Assembly (NCBI GenBank): GCA_016280525.1
Contig: JAEEGW010000065.1
Location: 1-8,344 of the forward strand
Direction: 5' to 3'
DNA from: Clostridiales bacterium
Lineage (GTDB): Bacteria > Bacillota > Clostridia > Oscillospirales > CAG-272
DNA length: 8,344 nt
The notes beneath the pieces were generated by a model, which did no database searches, was not told the origin of the DNA, and saw only the letters and a program-made list of their open reading frames with translations. Shown here in pieces: positions 1 through 6,634 of this stretch. Positions within the stretch are counted from its first letter, which is position 1, and each line of letters opens with the position of its first letter. A program made the position numbers and the translations under genes.

Positions 1-2532
1 AGCTTTGGAGACGAAGCCCTCGTTGCCGAGCTTCTTTTCAATGCGCTCTATTTCGCCGCGCATTTTCTCCGCTTCCTTTTCAAGGCGGTTCTTCTCCGCT
101 TCCATATCAACGAGCTCGCCGAGCGGGATATATATCTTAGCTGCCGGGGTGATTATGCTGACGGCGCCTTCTTCCTCGTACTTATCGCACAGAGCAACGT
201 CTGACGCCGACGCCAATTTCTTGAAGAACACGGACGTCTGATCGTTGAAAGCGTCCTTATTTTCCGTAACGATGTGAACGGTCGCTTTCTTTGACGGGGC
301 GACGTTCATTTCCGCGCGTCTGTTTCTTATGGCGCGTATCGCCTCTATAACAGCCGCCATATGAGCCTCGTCATCTTTGAAAACGAGCTTTTCATCGTAT
401 TCCGGATACGCGGATATCATTATGCTTTCCGCTTCATGCGGGAGCGCCTGATACAGTTCCTCCGTGACGAACGGCATATACGGATGAAGCATTTGCAGCG
501 TTCCGGTCAGCACGTAAAGTATCACGCGCTGGGCGTTTTCACTGTCTTCCTTGTTATCCGAAAGCAGTCTCGGTTTGATGAGCTCGATATACCAGTCGCA
601 GAATATATCCCATACGAAATCGTACAGCTTGGAAAGTGCCACGCCGACCTCGAATTTGTCTATATTCGCGCTGACCTCGGACACGGTGCGGTTGTAAACG
701 GACAGTATCCATTTATCCTCAACGTGCAGTTTGTCAGCATCCGGCAGAGCGCAGTCTTCGACAGTCAGATTCATCAGAACGAATCTCGCCGCGTTCCAGA
801 TCTTGTTCGTGAAGTTTCTCGCCGCCTCTATCTTCTCATCCGAGAAACGCATATCGTTTCCGGGTGAGTTGCCGGTGGCAAGTGCGAAACGCAGAGCGTC
901 CGCGCCGTATTTGTCTATTATCTCTATCGGGTCTATGCCGTTGCCGAGCGATTTTGACATCTTTCTGCCCTGCGAATCTCGCACGAGACCGTGTATGAAC
1001 ACCGTTGAGAACGGCGCCTTGCCGGTCTGCTCAAGCGACGAGAATATCATACGTGAGACCCAGAAAGATATTATATCGTAACCGGTCACGAGCACGTCCG
1101 TCGGGAAGAAGCGTTTGAGATCGTCCGTGCTATCCGGCCAGCCGAGCGTCGAGAACGGCCACAGAGCCGAAGAAAACCACGTATCCAGCACGTCTTCATC
1201 CTGTCTTACGGGCGCACCGCATTTCGGACAGACCGTTATATCCTCGCGCGAAACGGTCATTTCGCCGCACGCATCGCAGTAGAACGCCGGGATCCTGTGA
1301 CCCCACCAGAGCTGACGGCTGATGCACCAGTCGTGCAGATTTTCCATCCAGTTTATATACGTTTTGGTAAAGCGTTCGGGCACGAATTTGATGCTTCCGT
1401 CCTTTACGGCGTCGATCGCCGGCTGTATCATCGGGCCCATTTTGACAAACCACTGGTCCGATGTAAGCGGCTCTACCGTCGTGCCGCAGCGGTAGCATTT
1501 GCCCACGTTGTGGACGTGCTCTTCCGTCTTAACGAGATATCCGCCCGCTTCAAGGTCTTTCAAGATCGCGGCTCTCGCCTCGTATCTGTCCATGCCTTCG
1601 TATCTGCCGCCTTCGGCGTTTATCTTCGCGTTGTCGTCCATCACGCGGATGACGGGCAGATCGTGGCGCTGGCCGACCATAAAGTCGTTCGGGTCGTGCG
1701 CCGGCGTGATCTTCACGCAGCCAGTACCGAATTCAAGATCTACGTAGTCGTCGGCTATGACCGGTATCTCACGGCCTACGAGCGGCAGGATGAGAGTTTT
1801 GCCCACAAGATGCGTGTATCTTTCGTCCGCGGGGTTCACGGCGACTGCCGTATCGCCGAGCATCGTCTCCGGTCTCGTCGTGGCGACTGTCACGTACTCG
1901 TCGCTGTCCTTTACCGGGTATCTTATATGCCAGAAATGGCCGGCTTCCTCTGCGTATTCGACCTCGGCGTCGGATAATGCCGTCGTACATTTCGGGCACC
2001 AGTTTATAATTCTGTAGCCTCTGTAGATAAGTCCTTTTTCATAGAGGTTGTTGAACACCTCGCGAACGGCGCGGGAAAGTCCGTCGTCCATCGTGAAGCG
2101 CAGTCTGTCCCAGTCGCAGGACGAGCCGAGCGTTTCAAGCTGCTGTATGATGCGCGAGCCGTATTTGTTTTTCCACGCCCAGACGCGCTCCAAAAACTTG
2201 TCGCGCCCGAGGTCGTATCTTGTAAGACCTTCGTTTACGCGGAGAGCTTCTTCAACCTTTATTTGCGTCGCTATGCCCGCGTGGTCCGTGCCGGGTACCC
2301 ACAGCGCCGCGTAGCCTTTCATTCTCTTATACCTTATCAGTATGTCCTGCAGAGTCTCGTCAAGCGCGTGACCCATGTGGAGCTGACCGGTAACGTTGGG
2401 GGGCGGTATCACAATCGTGAACGTCTCCTTTTCCCTGTCGTCGGACGGCTTGAAATATCCCTTTTCGCGCCAGTTTGCGTAGATCCGCTTTTCCACCGAC
2501 TGCGGATCGAAATTCTTTGCAAGCTCTTTCAT
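1..2532 (-). CDS. valS: Valyl-tRNA synthetase, C-terminus cut by window edge
   Basis: Cytoplasmic class Ia synthetase that charges tRNA-Val with valine and edits misactivated threonine. The minus strand reads open for 844 codons from ATG at 2532 to the window edge; the family is usually about 880 residues, so only the C-terminal end is missing. Visible features are the HIGH-type signature HMGH at residues 52-55 after PPPNVTGQL, the KMSKS loop at 524-528 (GRKMSKSLGNG), and the editing-domain motif TTRPETMLGDTAVAVNP in the CP1 insertion. Cysteine pairs C179/C182 with C346/C349, and C419/C422 with C435/C438, look like two zinc sites as in other bacterial ValRS. The last visible residues are charged and heptad-like (EAEKNRLEKEAEKMRGEIER), matching the C-terminal coiled-coil arm that contacts tRNA. 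The start is supported by an AAAGGAAG ribosome binding site 6 bases upstream. Expression is governed by the T-box leader. I see no frameshift. Identification is very secure. Confidence 0.97.
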   Translation of the reverse strand, partial: MKELAKNFDPQSVEKRIYANWREKGYFKPSDDREKETFTIVIPPPNVTGQLHMGHALDETLQDILIRYKRMKGYAALWVPGTDHAGIATQIKVEEALRVNEGLTRYDLGRDKFLERVWAWKNKYGSRIIQQLETLGSSCDWDRLRFTMDDGLSRAVREVFNNLYEKGLIYRGYRIINWCPKCTTALSDAEVEYAEEAGHFWHIRYPVKDSDEYVTVATTRPETMLGDTAVAVNPADERYTHLVGKTLILPLVGREIPVIADDYVDLEFGTGCVKITPAHDPNDFMVGQRHDLPVIRVMDDNAKINAEGGRYEGMDRYEARAAILKDLEAGGYLVKTEEHVHNVGKCYRCGTTVEPLTSDQWFVKMGPMIQPAIDAVKDGSIKFVPERFTKTYINWMENLHDWCISRQLWWGHRIPAFYCDACGEMTVSREDITVCPKCGAPVRQDEDVLDTWFSSALWPFSTLGWPDSTDDLKRFFPTDVLVTGYDIISFWVSRMIFSSLEQTGKAPFSTVFIHGLVRDSQGRKMSKSLGNGIDPIEIIDKYGADALRFALATGNSPGNDMRFSDEKIEAARNFTNKIWNAARFVLMNLTVEDCALPDADKLHVEDKWILSVYNRTVSEVSANIDKFEVGVALSKLYDFVWDIFCDWYIELIKPRLLSDNKEDSENAQRVILYVLTGTLQMLHPYMPFVTEELYQALPHEAESIMISAYPEYDEKLVFKDDEAHMAAVIEAIRAIRNRRAEMNVAPSKKATVHIVTENKDAFNDQTSVFFKKLASASDVALCDKYEEEGAVSIITPAAKIYIPLGELVDMEAEKNRLEKEAEKMRGEIERIEKKLGNEGFVSKA

Positions 2533-2550
2533 CGTTTTCTTCCTTTCTTT

Positions 2551-2582
2551 AAAATCAAAAATCCCGCCCTGTTCAGGACGGG
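2551..2582 (-). terminator. T-box intrinsic terminator, alternative to the antiterminator
   Basis: On the minus strand CCCGTCCT (2582-2575), a GAAC loop and AGGGCGGG (2570-2563) form an 8-bp GC-rich stem with one G-U pair, followed by TTTTTGATTTT. The 5' arm contains CCGTCCTG, which can instead pair with CAGG and ACGG flanking the TGGTACC bulge of the T-box. The two folds are therefore mutually exclusive: without uncharged tRNA-Val the terminator forms and valS is not read. Confidence 0.93.
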
Positions 2583-2782
2583 AATTGCCGTGGTACCACC
2601 TGATTTTACGCGCAAAAAAGCGCGCCTCGTTACACCTTAACGCGGTTGACGTCGGCGCTTAATCGTTTCCTTTCTGCGCCGCTGCTCCGGAATGACGGGG
2701 CGTTTGCCGCACAACGCGCTTCCAGCCTTGACGCGTCTCTCTGGCTGCGGTTTTACAACGCCTTTATTTCCATCGTGGCATT
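2551..2782 (-). promoter_or_regulatory. T-box riboswitch leader of valS (specifier probably GUC)
   Basis: An mRNA leader that binds uncharged tRNA-Val and then lets transcription continue into valS. The conserved T-box core, AGGTGGTACCACGG on the minus strand, lies at 2601-2588. Its UGGU bulge would pair with an ACCA tRNA 3' end, which fits the A73 discriminator of tRNA-Val. Upstream are the Stem I signatures AGAGAG (2742-2737) and GGCTGGAAGC (2727-2718), enclosed by a GGCGTT/AACGCC helix (2762-2757 with 2704-2699). After it comes GTC followed by ATTCCGGAGCA (2696-2683), which matches the usual layout of specifier codon, purine, then GAGC; I read GTC (valine) as the specifier. Two further hairpins lie at 2681-2653 (CGGCGC/GCGCCG) and 2625-2608 (GCGCGC, T6 loop, GCGCGT). 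The 5' boundary is the predicted transcription start. Class and target are secure; exact specifier pairing is inferred. Confidence 0.95.
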
Positions 2783-2788
2783 TTGGGC

Positions 2789-2817
2789 ATTATATCACAT
2801 ATTTTTCGATTTGTCAA
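2789..2817 (-). promoter_or_regulatory. Consensus sigma-A promoter of valS
   Basis: On the minus strand TTGACA (2817-2812) and TATAAT (2794-2789) are separated by exactly 17 bases, with a TG one base before the -10 hexamer (extended -10). Predicted initiation is near 2782, giving a leader of about 250 nt. An unregulated strong promoter fits a gene whose control is by T-box attenuation. Confidence 0.9.
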
Positions 2818-2867
2818 GTTTTTTGTTTTGAGAGCGCCGGTGAAACCGTTTGTTCACATAATAGAGA

Positions 2868-2882
2868 ATAATTGTCAATTAT
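2868..2882. repeat. 15-bp perfect palindrome in the valS/dapA divergent spacer
   Basis: ATAATTG-T-CAATTAT has 7-bp perfect arms around a central T. It lies about 17 bp upstream of the dapA -35 box and about 50 bp behind the valS -35 box. It could be a regulator binding site, but it is AT-rich in an AT-rich spacer and may be chance. Confidence 0.3.
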
Positions 2883-2898
2883 AATAAATTATAGGCGC

Positions 2899-2927
2899 TT
2901 GTTTTATTAAAATTTTTTATGTATAAT
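2899..2927 (+). promoter_or_regulatory. Promoter of the dapA-dapB-dapF-dapL-trmFO operon
   Basis: TTGTTT (2899-2904) and a perfect TATAAT (2922-2927) are separated by 17 bases. Initiation would be near 2934, leaving a leader of about 30 nt. That is far too short for a lysine riboswitch, and none of its motifs is present. A second TATAAT occurs at 2880-2885 but has no acceptable -35 at the right distance. Confidence 0.75.
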
Positions 2928-2963
2928 ATGTATTATACAAATTTTTTTGAGGCGGGGTATCAA

Positions 2964-3860
2964 ATGAAAAAGGAAAATCCTGTATTTACCGGAGCCGGTA
3001 CCGCTATCGTAACGCCGTTTAAAAACGACCTGGTCGATTACGAGGCTCTCGGAAAACTTATTGACAGCCAGATAGCAGCCGGTATAGACGCGATAGTCGT
3101 CTGCGGTACGACGGGCGAGGCGTCGACCTTGACGGACGAGGAGCACAGAGACGTTATAAAATTCACGGTAGAGCGCGTTGCAAAAAGAGTTCCGGTCATA
3201 GCCGGTACGGGTTCAAACGACTACGCGTACGCGGTGGACCTTTCTCAGCACGCGTGCGAGGTGGGCGCGGACGCGCTGCTTCACGTCACGCCTTACTACA
3301 ACAAGGCGTCGCAGCTCGGTCTTGTCAAATACTTTTCAAAAATCGCGGACAACGTATCAAAGCCCGTGATACTTTATAACGTTCCGTCGCGCACCGGATG
3401 CGCAATAGGCATCGACGCTTACAAAGAGCTTGCCCAGCATCCGAACATAGTGGCGACAAAAGAAGCCTGCGGAGATATTTCGTTTATCGTAAAGCTCTTT
3501 CACGCCGTGGGCGATCTGATAGATATATATTCCGGCAACGACGACCAGATCGTTCCGATAATGAGTCTCGGCGGCAAGGGCGTGATTTCCGTTTTATCAA
3601 ACATAGCGCCCGCTAAAACCGTTGAAATGGCGCACGCGTGCTTAAACGGCGATTTCAGGACCGGCGCGGAGCTTCAGCTTGAATATCTTGATCTGATAAA
3701 CGCACTGTTCATGACCGTAAATCCGATACCCGTAAAGGTCGCAATGTCCATGCTCGGAATATGTGAGGACGAGCTGAGACTGCCGCTTTGCACGATGACG
3801 GACAAAGAAAACGAGAAACTTAAGAAAGTTCTTGACCAGTACGGAGGAAGAATAAAATGA
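2964..3860 (+). CDS. dapA: 4-hydroxy-tetrahydrodipicolinate synthase
   Basis: Condenses aspartate semialdehyde with pyruvate, the first committed step of the diaminopimelate/lysine pathway, in the cytoplasm. The protein has 298 residues, the usual length for this TIM-barrel lyase. Pyruvate Schiff-base lysine is K166 (VATKEACGD). The catalytic triad T49 (CGTTGE), Y112 (TPYYNK) and Y138 (LYNVPSRTG), and carboxylate-binding R143, all sit at a constant +5 offset from the E. coli residues. I chose ATG 2964 because GAGGCGGGG (2949-2957) lies 6 bases upstream. In-frame ATGs at 2919 and 2928 fall within or directly on the -10 box, so they cannot be used from this promoter. It is the first gene of the operon and its stop overlaps the dapB start (ATGA). 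No lysine riboswitch precedes it, so feedback control, if any, is probably allosteric or outside the visible sequence. Confidence 0.97.
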   Translation: MKKENPVFTGAGTAIVTPFKNDLVDYEALGKLIDSQIAAGIDAIVVCGTTGEASTLTDEEHRDVIKFTVERVAKRVPVIAGTGSNDYAYAVDLSQHACEVGADALLHVTPYYNKASQLGLVKYFSKIADNVSKPVILYNVPSRTGCAIGIDAYKELAQHPNIVATKEACGDISFIVKLFHAVGDLIDIYSGNDDQIVPIMSLGGKGVISVLSNIAPAKTVEMAHACLNGDFRTGAELQLEYLDLINALFMTVNPIPVKVAMSMLGICEDELRLPLCTMTDKENEKLKKVLDQYGGRIK

Positions 3861-4615
3861 TACGTATACTTCTGGTAGGCGCAAACGGCAGGATGGGGCG
3901 CGCGGTAATTGCTGCGTGCGGCGCTGAACATACGGTGGTCGCACGCGTTGACTCGGTAATATCCGACGGTATATATAACGATATTTCTTTCGTACTTGAA
4001 AAATGCGATATCATACTTGACTTTTCGTCACATTTATACACGTCGGAAGTGTTAAAATATGCAATAAAAAACAATCTTCCCGTGGTTCTGGGCACTACGG
4101 GGCATACCGAAGAGGAGCTTGAAGAAATAAAAGCGGCGTCGGAGAAGATACCCGTATTCAAATCCGGCAATATGTCCATCGCCGTAAACGTGCTCTGCCG
4201 TCTTGCGGCGGGCGCGGCAAGCGTGCTTGACGGTTTTGATATAGAAATAATAGAAACGCACCACAGAACGAAGCTGGACGCGCCGTCCGGCACCGCGCTG
4301 ATGATAGCGTCTTCCATTGAAGAGATAATAGGCGAGCGCACGCATACTTACGACAGAACGCAGCGTTCCGAAAAGCGCCCGGAAGACGAGATAGGCATTC
4401 ACAGCGTCAGAGGCGGCACGGATATAGGCGAGCACGAGGTCATTTTCTTCGGCAACGGCGAGCGCTTGAGCATCAAGCACGTTGCGGAAGGACGCGAGCT
4501 GTTCGCGCACGGCGCTCTGCGCGCCTGCAGTTACCTTATCGGCAAGCCCGCGGGATATTACGATATGCGCACGCTCCTTATGGAATGCGGACCGGAGAGC
4601 AGAAAAAATGGTTAA
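3857..4615 (+). CDS. dapB: 4-hydroxy-tetrahydrodipicolinate reductase
   Basis: Reduces the DapA product to tetrahydrodipicolinate with NAD(P)H. The 252-residue protein begins with a Rossmann nucleotide-binding loop, VGANGRMG (residues 7-14). The family motifs ILDFS (53-57) and GTTG (79-82) follow, and the signature EIIETHHRTKLDAPSGTA (130-147) carries the catalytic H135/H136 and K139. Length is at the short end of the usual 240-275 range, from a shortened region between the first strand and DFS, as in many Clostridia. Start ATG overlaps the dapA stop as ATGA; the ribosome binding site GGAGGAAG (3843-3850) lies inside the end of dapA, 6 bases before the start. The end overlaps dapF by 8 bases. 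Translational coupling to dapA is likely. Confidence 0.97.
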   Translation: MIRILLVGANGRMGRAVIAACGAEHTVVARVDSVISDGIYNDISFVLEKCDIILDFSSHLYTSEVLKYAIKNNLPVVLGTTGHTEEELEEIKAASEKIPVFKSGNMSIAVNVLCRLAAGAASVLDGFDIEIIETHHRTKLDAPSGTALMIASSIEEIIGERTHTYDRTQRSEKRPEDEIGIHSVRGGTDIGEHEVIFFGNGERLSIKHVAEGRELFAHGALRACSYLIGKPAGYYDMRTLLMECGPESRKNG

Positions 4616-5453
4616 ATATACAAAAATGCACGGCTGCGGAAACGACTACGTTTACGTGGACTGCATAAACGGACCGCTGCCGGACAACATACCGGAGCTT
4701 GCCGTAAAAATTTCGGACCGCCACAAAGGCGTCGGCAGCGACGGTCTCATACTTATATGCCCGTCGGAGCACGCGGACGCTTTCATGCGTATGTATAACG
4801 CAGACGGCAGCGAGGGAAAAATGTGCGGCAACGGCATACGCTGCGTAGGCAAATTCTTGTACGACTACGGAATTGCGAAAAAAGAAAATATAGACGTGGA
4901 AACGCTCTCCGGCATAAAGCATCTTAAAATGTCCGTCAAAAACGGCAAAGCCGCAGGTGCGCGCGTTGACATGGGCGCGGCGATATTCGACTGCGCAAAA
5001 ATTCCGGCAAACTACGACGGGGAATGTATAGGCAAAAAGGTAAAAGTCGCGGACGGCGAATACGAGGTCAGCCTCGTTTCGACCGGTTCCCCGCACTGCG
5101 TCGTATTCTGCGACGACCCGGATTCACTTGATCTTACAAAAATAGGCCCGCTGTTTGAGCACGATCCGCTGTTCCCGGAGGGAATAAACACGGAATTTGT
5201 GAAAAAGACGGGCGAAAACGTGCTGCGTATGCGCGTATGGGAGCGCGGCTCGGGTGAGACGCTCGCCTGCGGCACGGGCGCATGCGCCGCGGTAGCCGCC
5301 GCGGTAAGGCTCGGATATTTCAAAGCCGGCGTTCCTGTAACGGTAAGTCTTTTAGGCGGCGAGCTCGTCATTGAATATACGGAAGAAAAAGTCTTTATGA
5401 CCGGTGAAGCCGTCACCGTGTCGGAGGGCGTGTATTTCGGAGACACAGAATGA
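4608..5453 (+). CDS. dapF: Diaminopimelate epimerase
   Basis: Converts LL-diaminopimelate to meso-diaminopimelate, the form used in peptidoglycan and by LysA, without a cofactor. The 281-residue protein has the two catalytic cysteines in their family contexts: C73 in KMCGNGIRC and C221 in ACGTGACA. The N-terminal MHGCGNDYVYVD and the internal STGSPHCVVF and ERGSGET motifs are also typical. The frame is open upstream to an ATG at 4482, but that would add 42 residues read from dapB sequence in another frame. ATG 4608 has GGAGAG (4594-4599) 8 bases upstream and gives the conserved MVKYTKMHGCGNDY start. It overlaps the end of dapB by 8 bases and the start of dapL by 4 (ATGA). It follows DapL in pathway order although it precedes it in the operon. 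Confidence 0.97.
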   Translation: MVKYTKMHGCGNDYVYVDCINGPLPDNIPELAVKISDRHKGVGSDGLILICPSEHADAFMRMYNADGSEGKMCGNGIRCVGKFLYDYGIAKKENIDVETLSGIKHLKMSVKNGKAAGARVDMGAAIFDCAKIPANYDGECIGKKVKVADGEYEVSLVSTGSPHCVVFCDDPDSLDLTKIGPLFEHDPLFPEGINTEFVKKTGENVLRMRVWERGSGETLACGTGACAAVAAAVRLGYFKAGVPVTVSLLGGELVIEYTEEKVFMTGEAVTVSEGVYFGDTE

Positions 5454-6634
5454 AATTAAACAAGTATTACGACGATTTAAAAGACAGTTATCTTTTCCAT
5501 ACCGTTGCGGTAAAGACCGCGGAGTACGCGAAAACGCATCCGGATAAAAAGATAATCAAGCTCGGCATAGGCGACGTTACGCGCCCTCTTCCCGCCGCGT
5601 GCGTAGAAGCCATGAAAGCGGCGTGCGACGAGCAGCTCACCGTCGCCGGATTCAAAGGCTACGGCCCGTACGAGGGGTTTGATTTTCTGCGCGAGGCGAT
5701 AGCGGACTATTACGCAGAAAGAGGCGTTAGTGTCGCCGCGCACGAGATATTCGTATCGGACGGCGCGAAAAGCGATATAGGAAACATTCTCGATCTGTTC
5801 GACCGTGACAATACGGTTTTGGTGCCGGATCCGGTCTATCCCGTTTACGTTGATACAAACGTCATGTGCGGCAGAAAAGTCTTGTACGCCAGAGCGGACG
5901 AGAAAAACGGATTTCTTCCCATGCCGGACGAGGCGGTTTCTGCCGATCTTATATACATCTGCTCGCCCAACAACCCGACGGGCGCGGCTTATACCAAAGA
6001 AGCGCTCAAAGAATGGGTAAAATACGCAAAAGAGCATAACGCGCTTATTCTTTACGACGCGGCGTACGAGGCTTTCGTCACCGATCCGGCGCTTTCAAGA
6101 TCGATATTTGAAATAGACGGCGGCAGGGATTGCAGTATAGAATTCTGCAGTTTTTCAAAAAACGCGGGGTTTACCGGCGTGCGCTGCGGATACTGCGTTT
6201 TGCCCGACGAGCTTGTAATAAACGGCAAAAAGCTTTCCGACATGTGGTTAAGGCGCCAGTCAACGAGATACAACGGCGCGCCGTACATAATCCAGCGCGG
6301 CGCGGCGGCGGTGTTCTCAAAAGAAGGTCAGGCGCAGGCGGCGGAAAATTTAGCTTATTATAAAAAGAACGCGCAAACAATCGGAAAATGCCTTGACGGC
6401 CTCGGCATTTACTACACCGGCGGCGTAAATTCGCCGTATATATGGCTCAAATGCCCGGACAATATGGGCTCGTGGGAGTTTTTCGATCTGCTGCTCAATG
6501 AATGTCAGGTCGTCGGCACGCCCGGCGAGGGCTTCGGTGAATGCGGAAAAGGATTTTTCCGTCTGACTTCGTTCAATACGCATGAAAATACCGCGGAGGC
6601 GGCGGAACGCATAACGCGCCGCTTTGCGAAATGA
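5450..6634 (+). CDS. dapL: LL-diaminopimelate aminotransferase
   Basis: PLP-dependent fold-type I aminotransferase that converts tetrahydrodipicolinate directly to LL-diaminopimelate with glutamate, replacing the DapD/DapC/DapE acylase steps. The 394-residue protein begins with MKLNKYYDDLKDSYLF and has IKLGIGDVTRPLP (36-48), the DapL-type substrate-entry segment. The PLP lysine is K237 in SFSKNAGFTG. Cofactor and substrate contacts appear as N175 (SPNNPTG), D203 and Y206 (LYDAAYEAF), R246 (FTGVR) and R371 (FFRLTSF). GFKGYGPYEG and the persistent match to DapL motifs separate it from general aspartate aminotransferases. The context of dapA, dapB and dapF with no acylation genes supports the same assignment. 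GGAGA (5439-5443) lies 6 bases before the ATG, which overlaps the dapF stop. Confidence 0.96.
   Translation: MKLNKYYDDLKDSYLFHTVAVKTAEYAKTHPDKKIIKLGIGDVTRPLPAACVEAMKAACDEQLTVAGFKGYGPYEGFDFLREAIADYYAERGVSVAAHEIFVSDGAKSDIGNILDLFDRDNTVLVPDPVYPVYVDTNVMCGRKVLYARADEKNGFLPMPDEAVSADLIYICSPNNPTGAAYTKEALKEWVKYAKEHNALILYDAAYEAFVTDPALSRSIFEIDGGRDCSIEFCSFSKNAGFTGVRCGYCVLPDELVINGKKLSDMWLRRQSTRYNGAPYIIQRGAAAVFSKEGQAQAAENLAYYKKNAQTIGKCLDGLGIYYTGGVNSPYIWLKCPDNMGSWEFFDLLLNECQVVGTPGEGFGECGKGFFRLTSFNTHENTAEAAERITRRFAK

Noticed and set aside
361..1977. Long reading frames on the plus strand between 361 and 1977
   Set aside because: They run antisense to valS, have arginine- and histidine-rich or low-similarity translations, and contain no recognisable domain.
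2646..2831. A 61-codon plus-strand reading frame upstream of dapA
   Set aside because: It lies wholly over the T-box leader and promoter of valS on the other strand, whose conserved RNA motifs explain the sequence.
2919..2963. Earlier in-frame start codons for dapA
   Set aside because: ATG 2919 and ATG 2928 overlap or abut the -10 box and would not be in the mRNA; ATG 2964 has a ribosome binding site.
2928..2963. Lysine riboswitch ahead of dapA
   Set aside because: The predicted leader is only about 30 nt, and no lysine-riboswitch helices or conserved motifs are visible.
4482..4607. N-terminal extension of dapF by 42 codons
   Set aside because: It reads dapB coding sequence in another frame, adds residues absent from the family, and lacks a good ribosome binding site; ATG 4608 has one and gives the conserved start.
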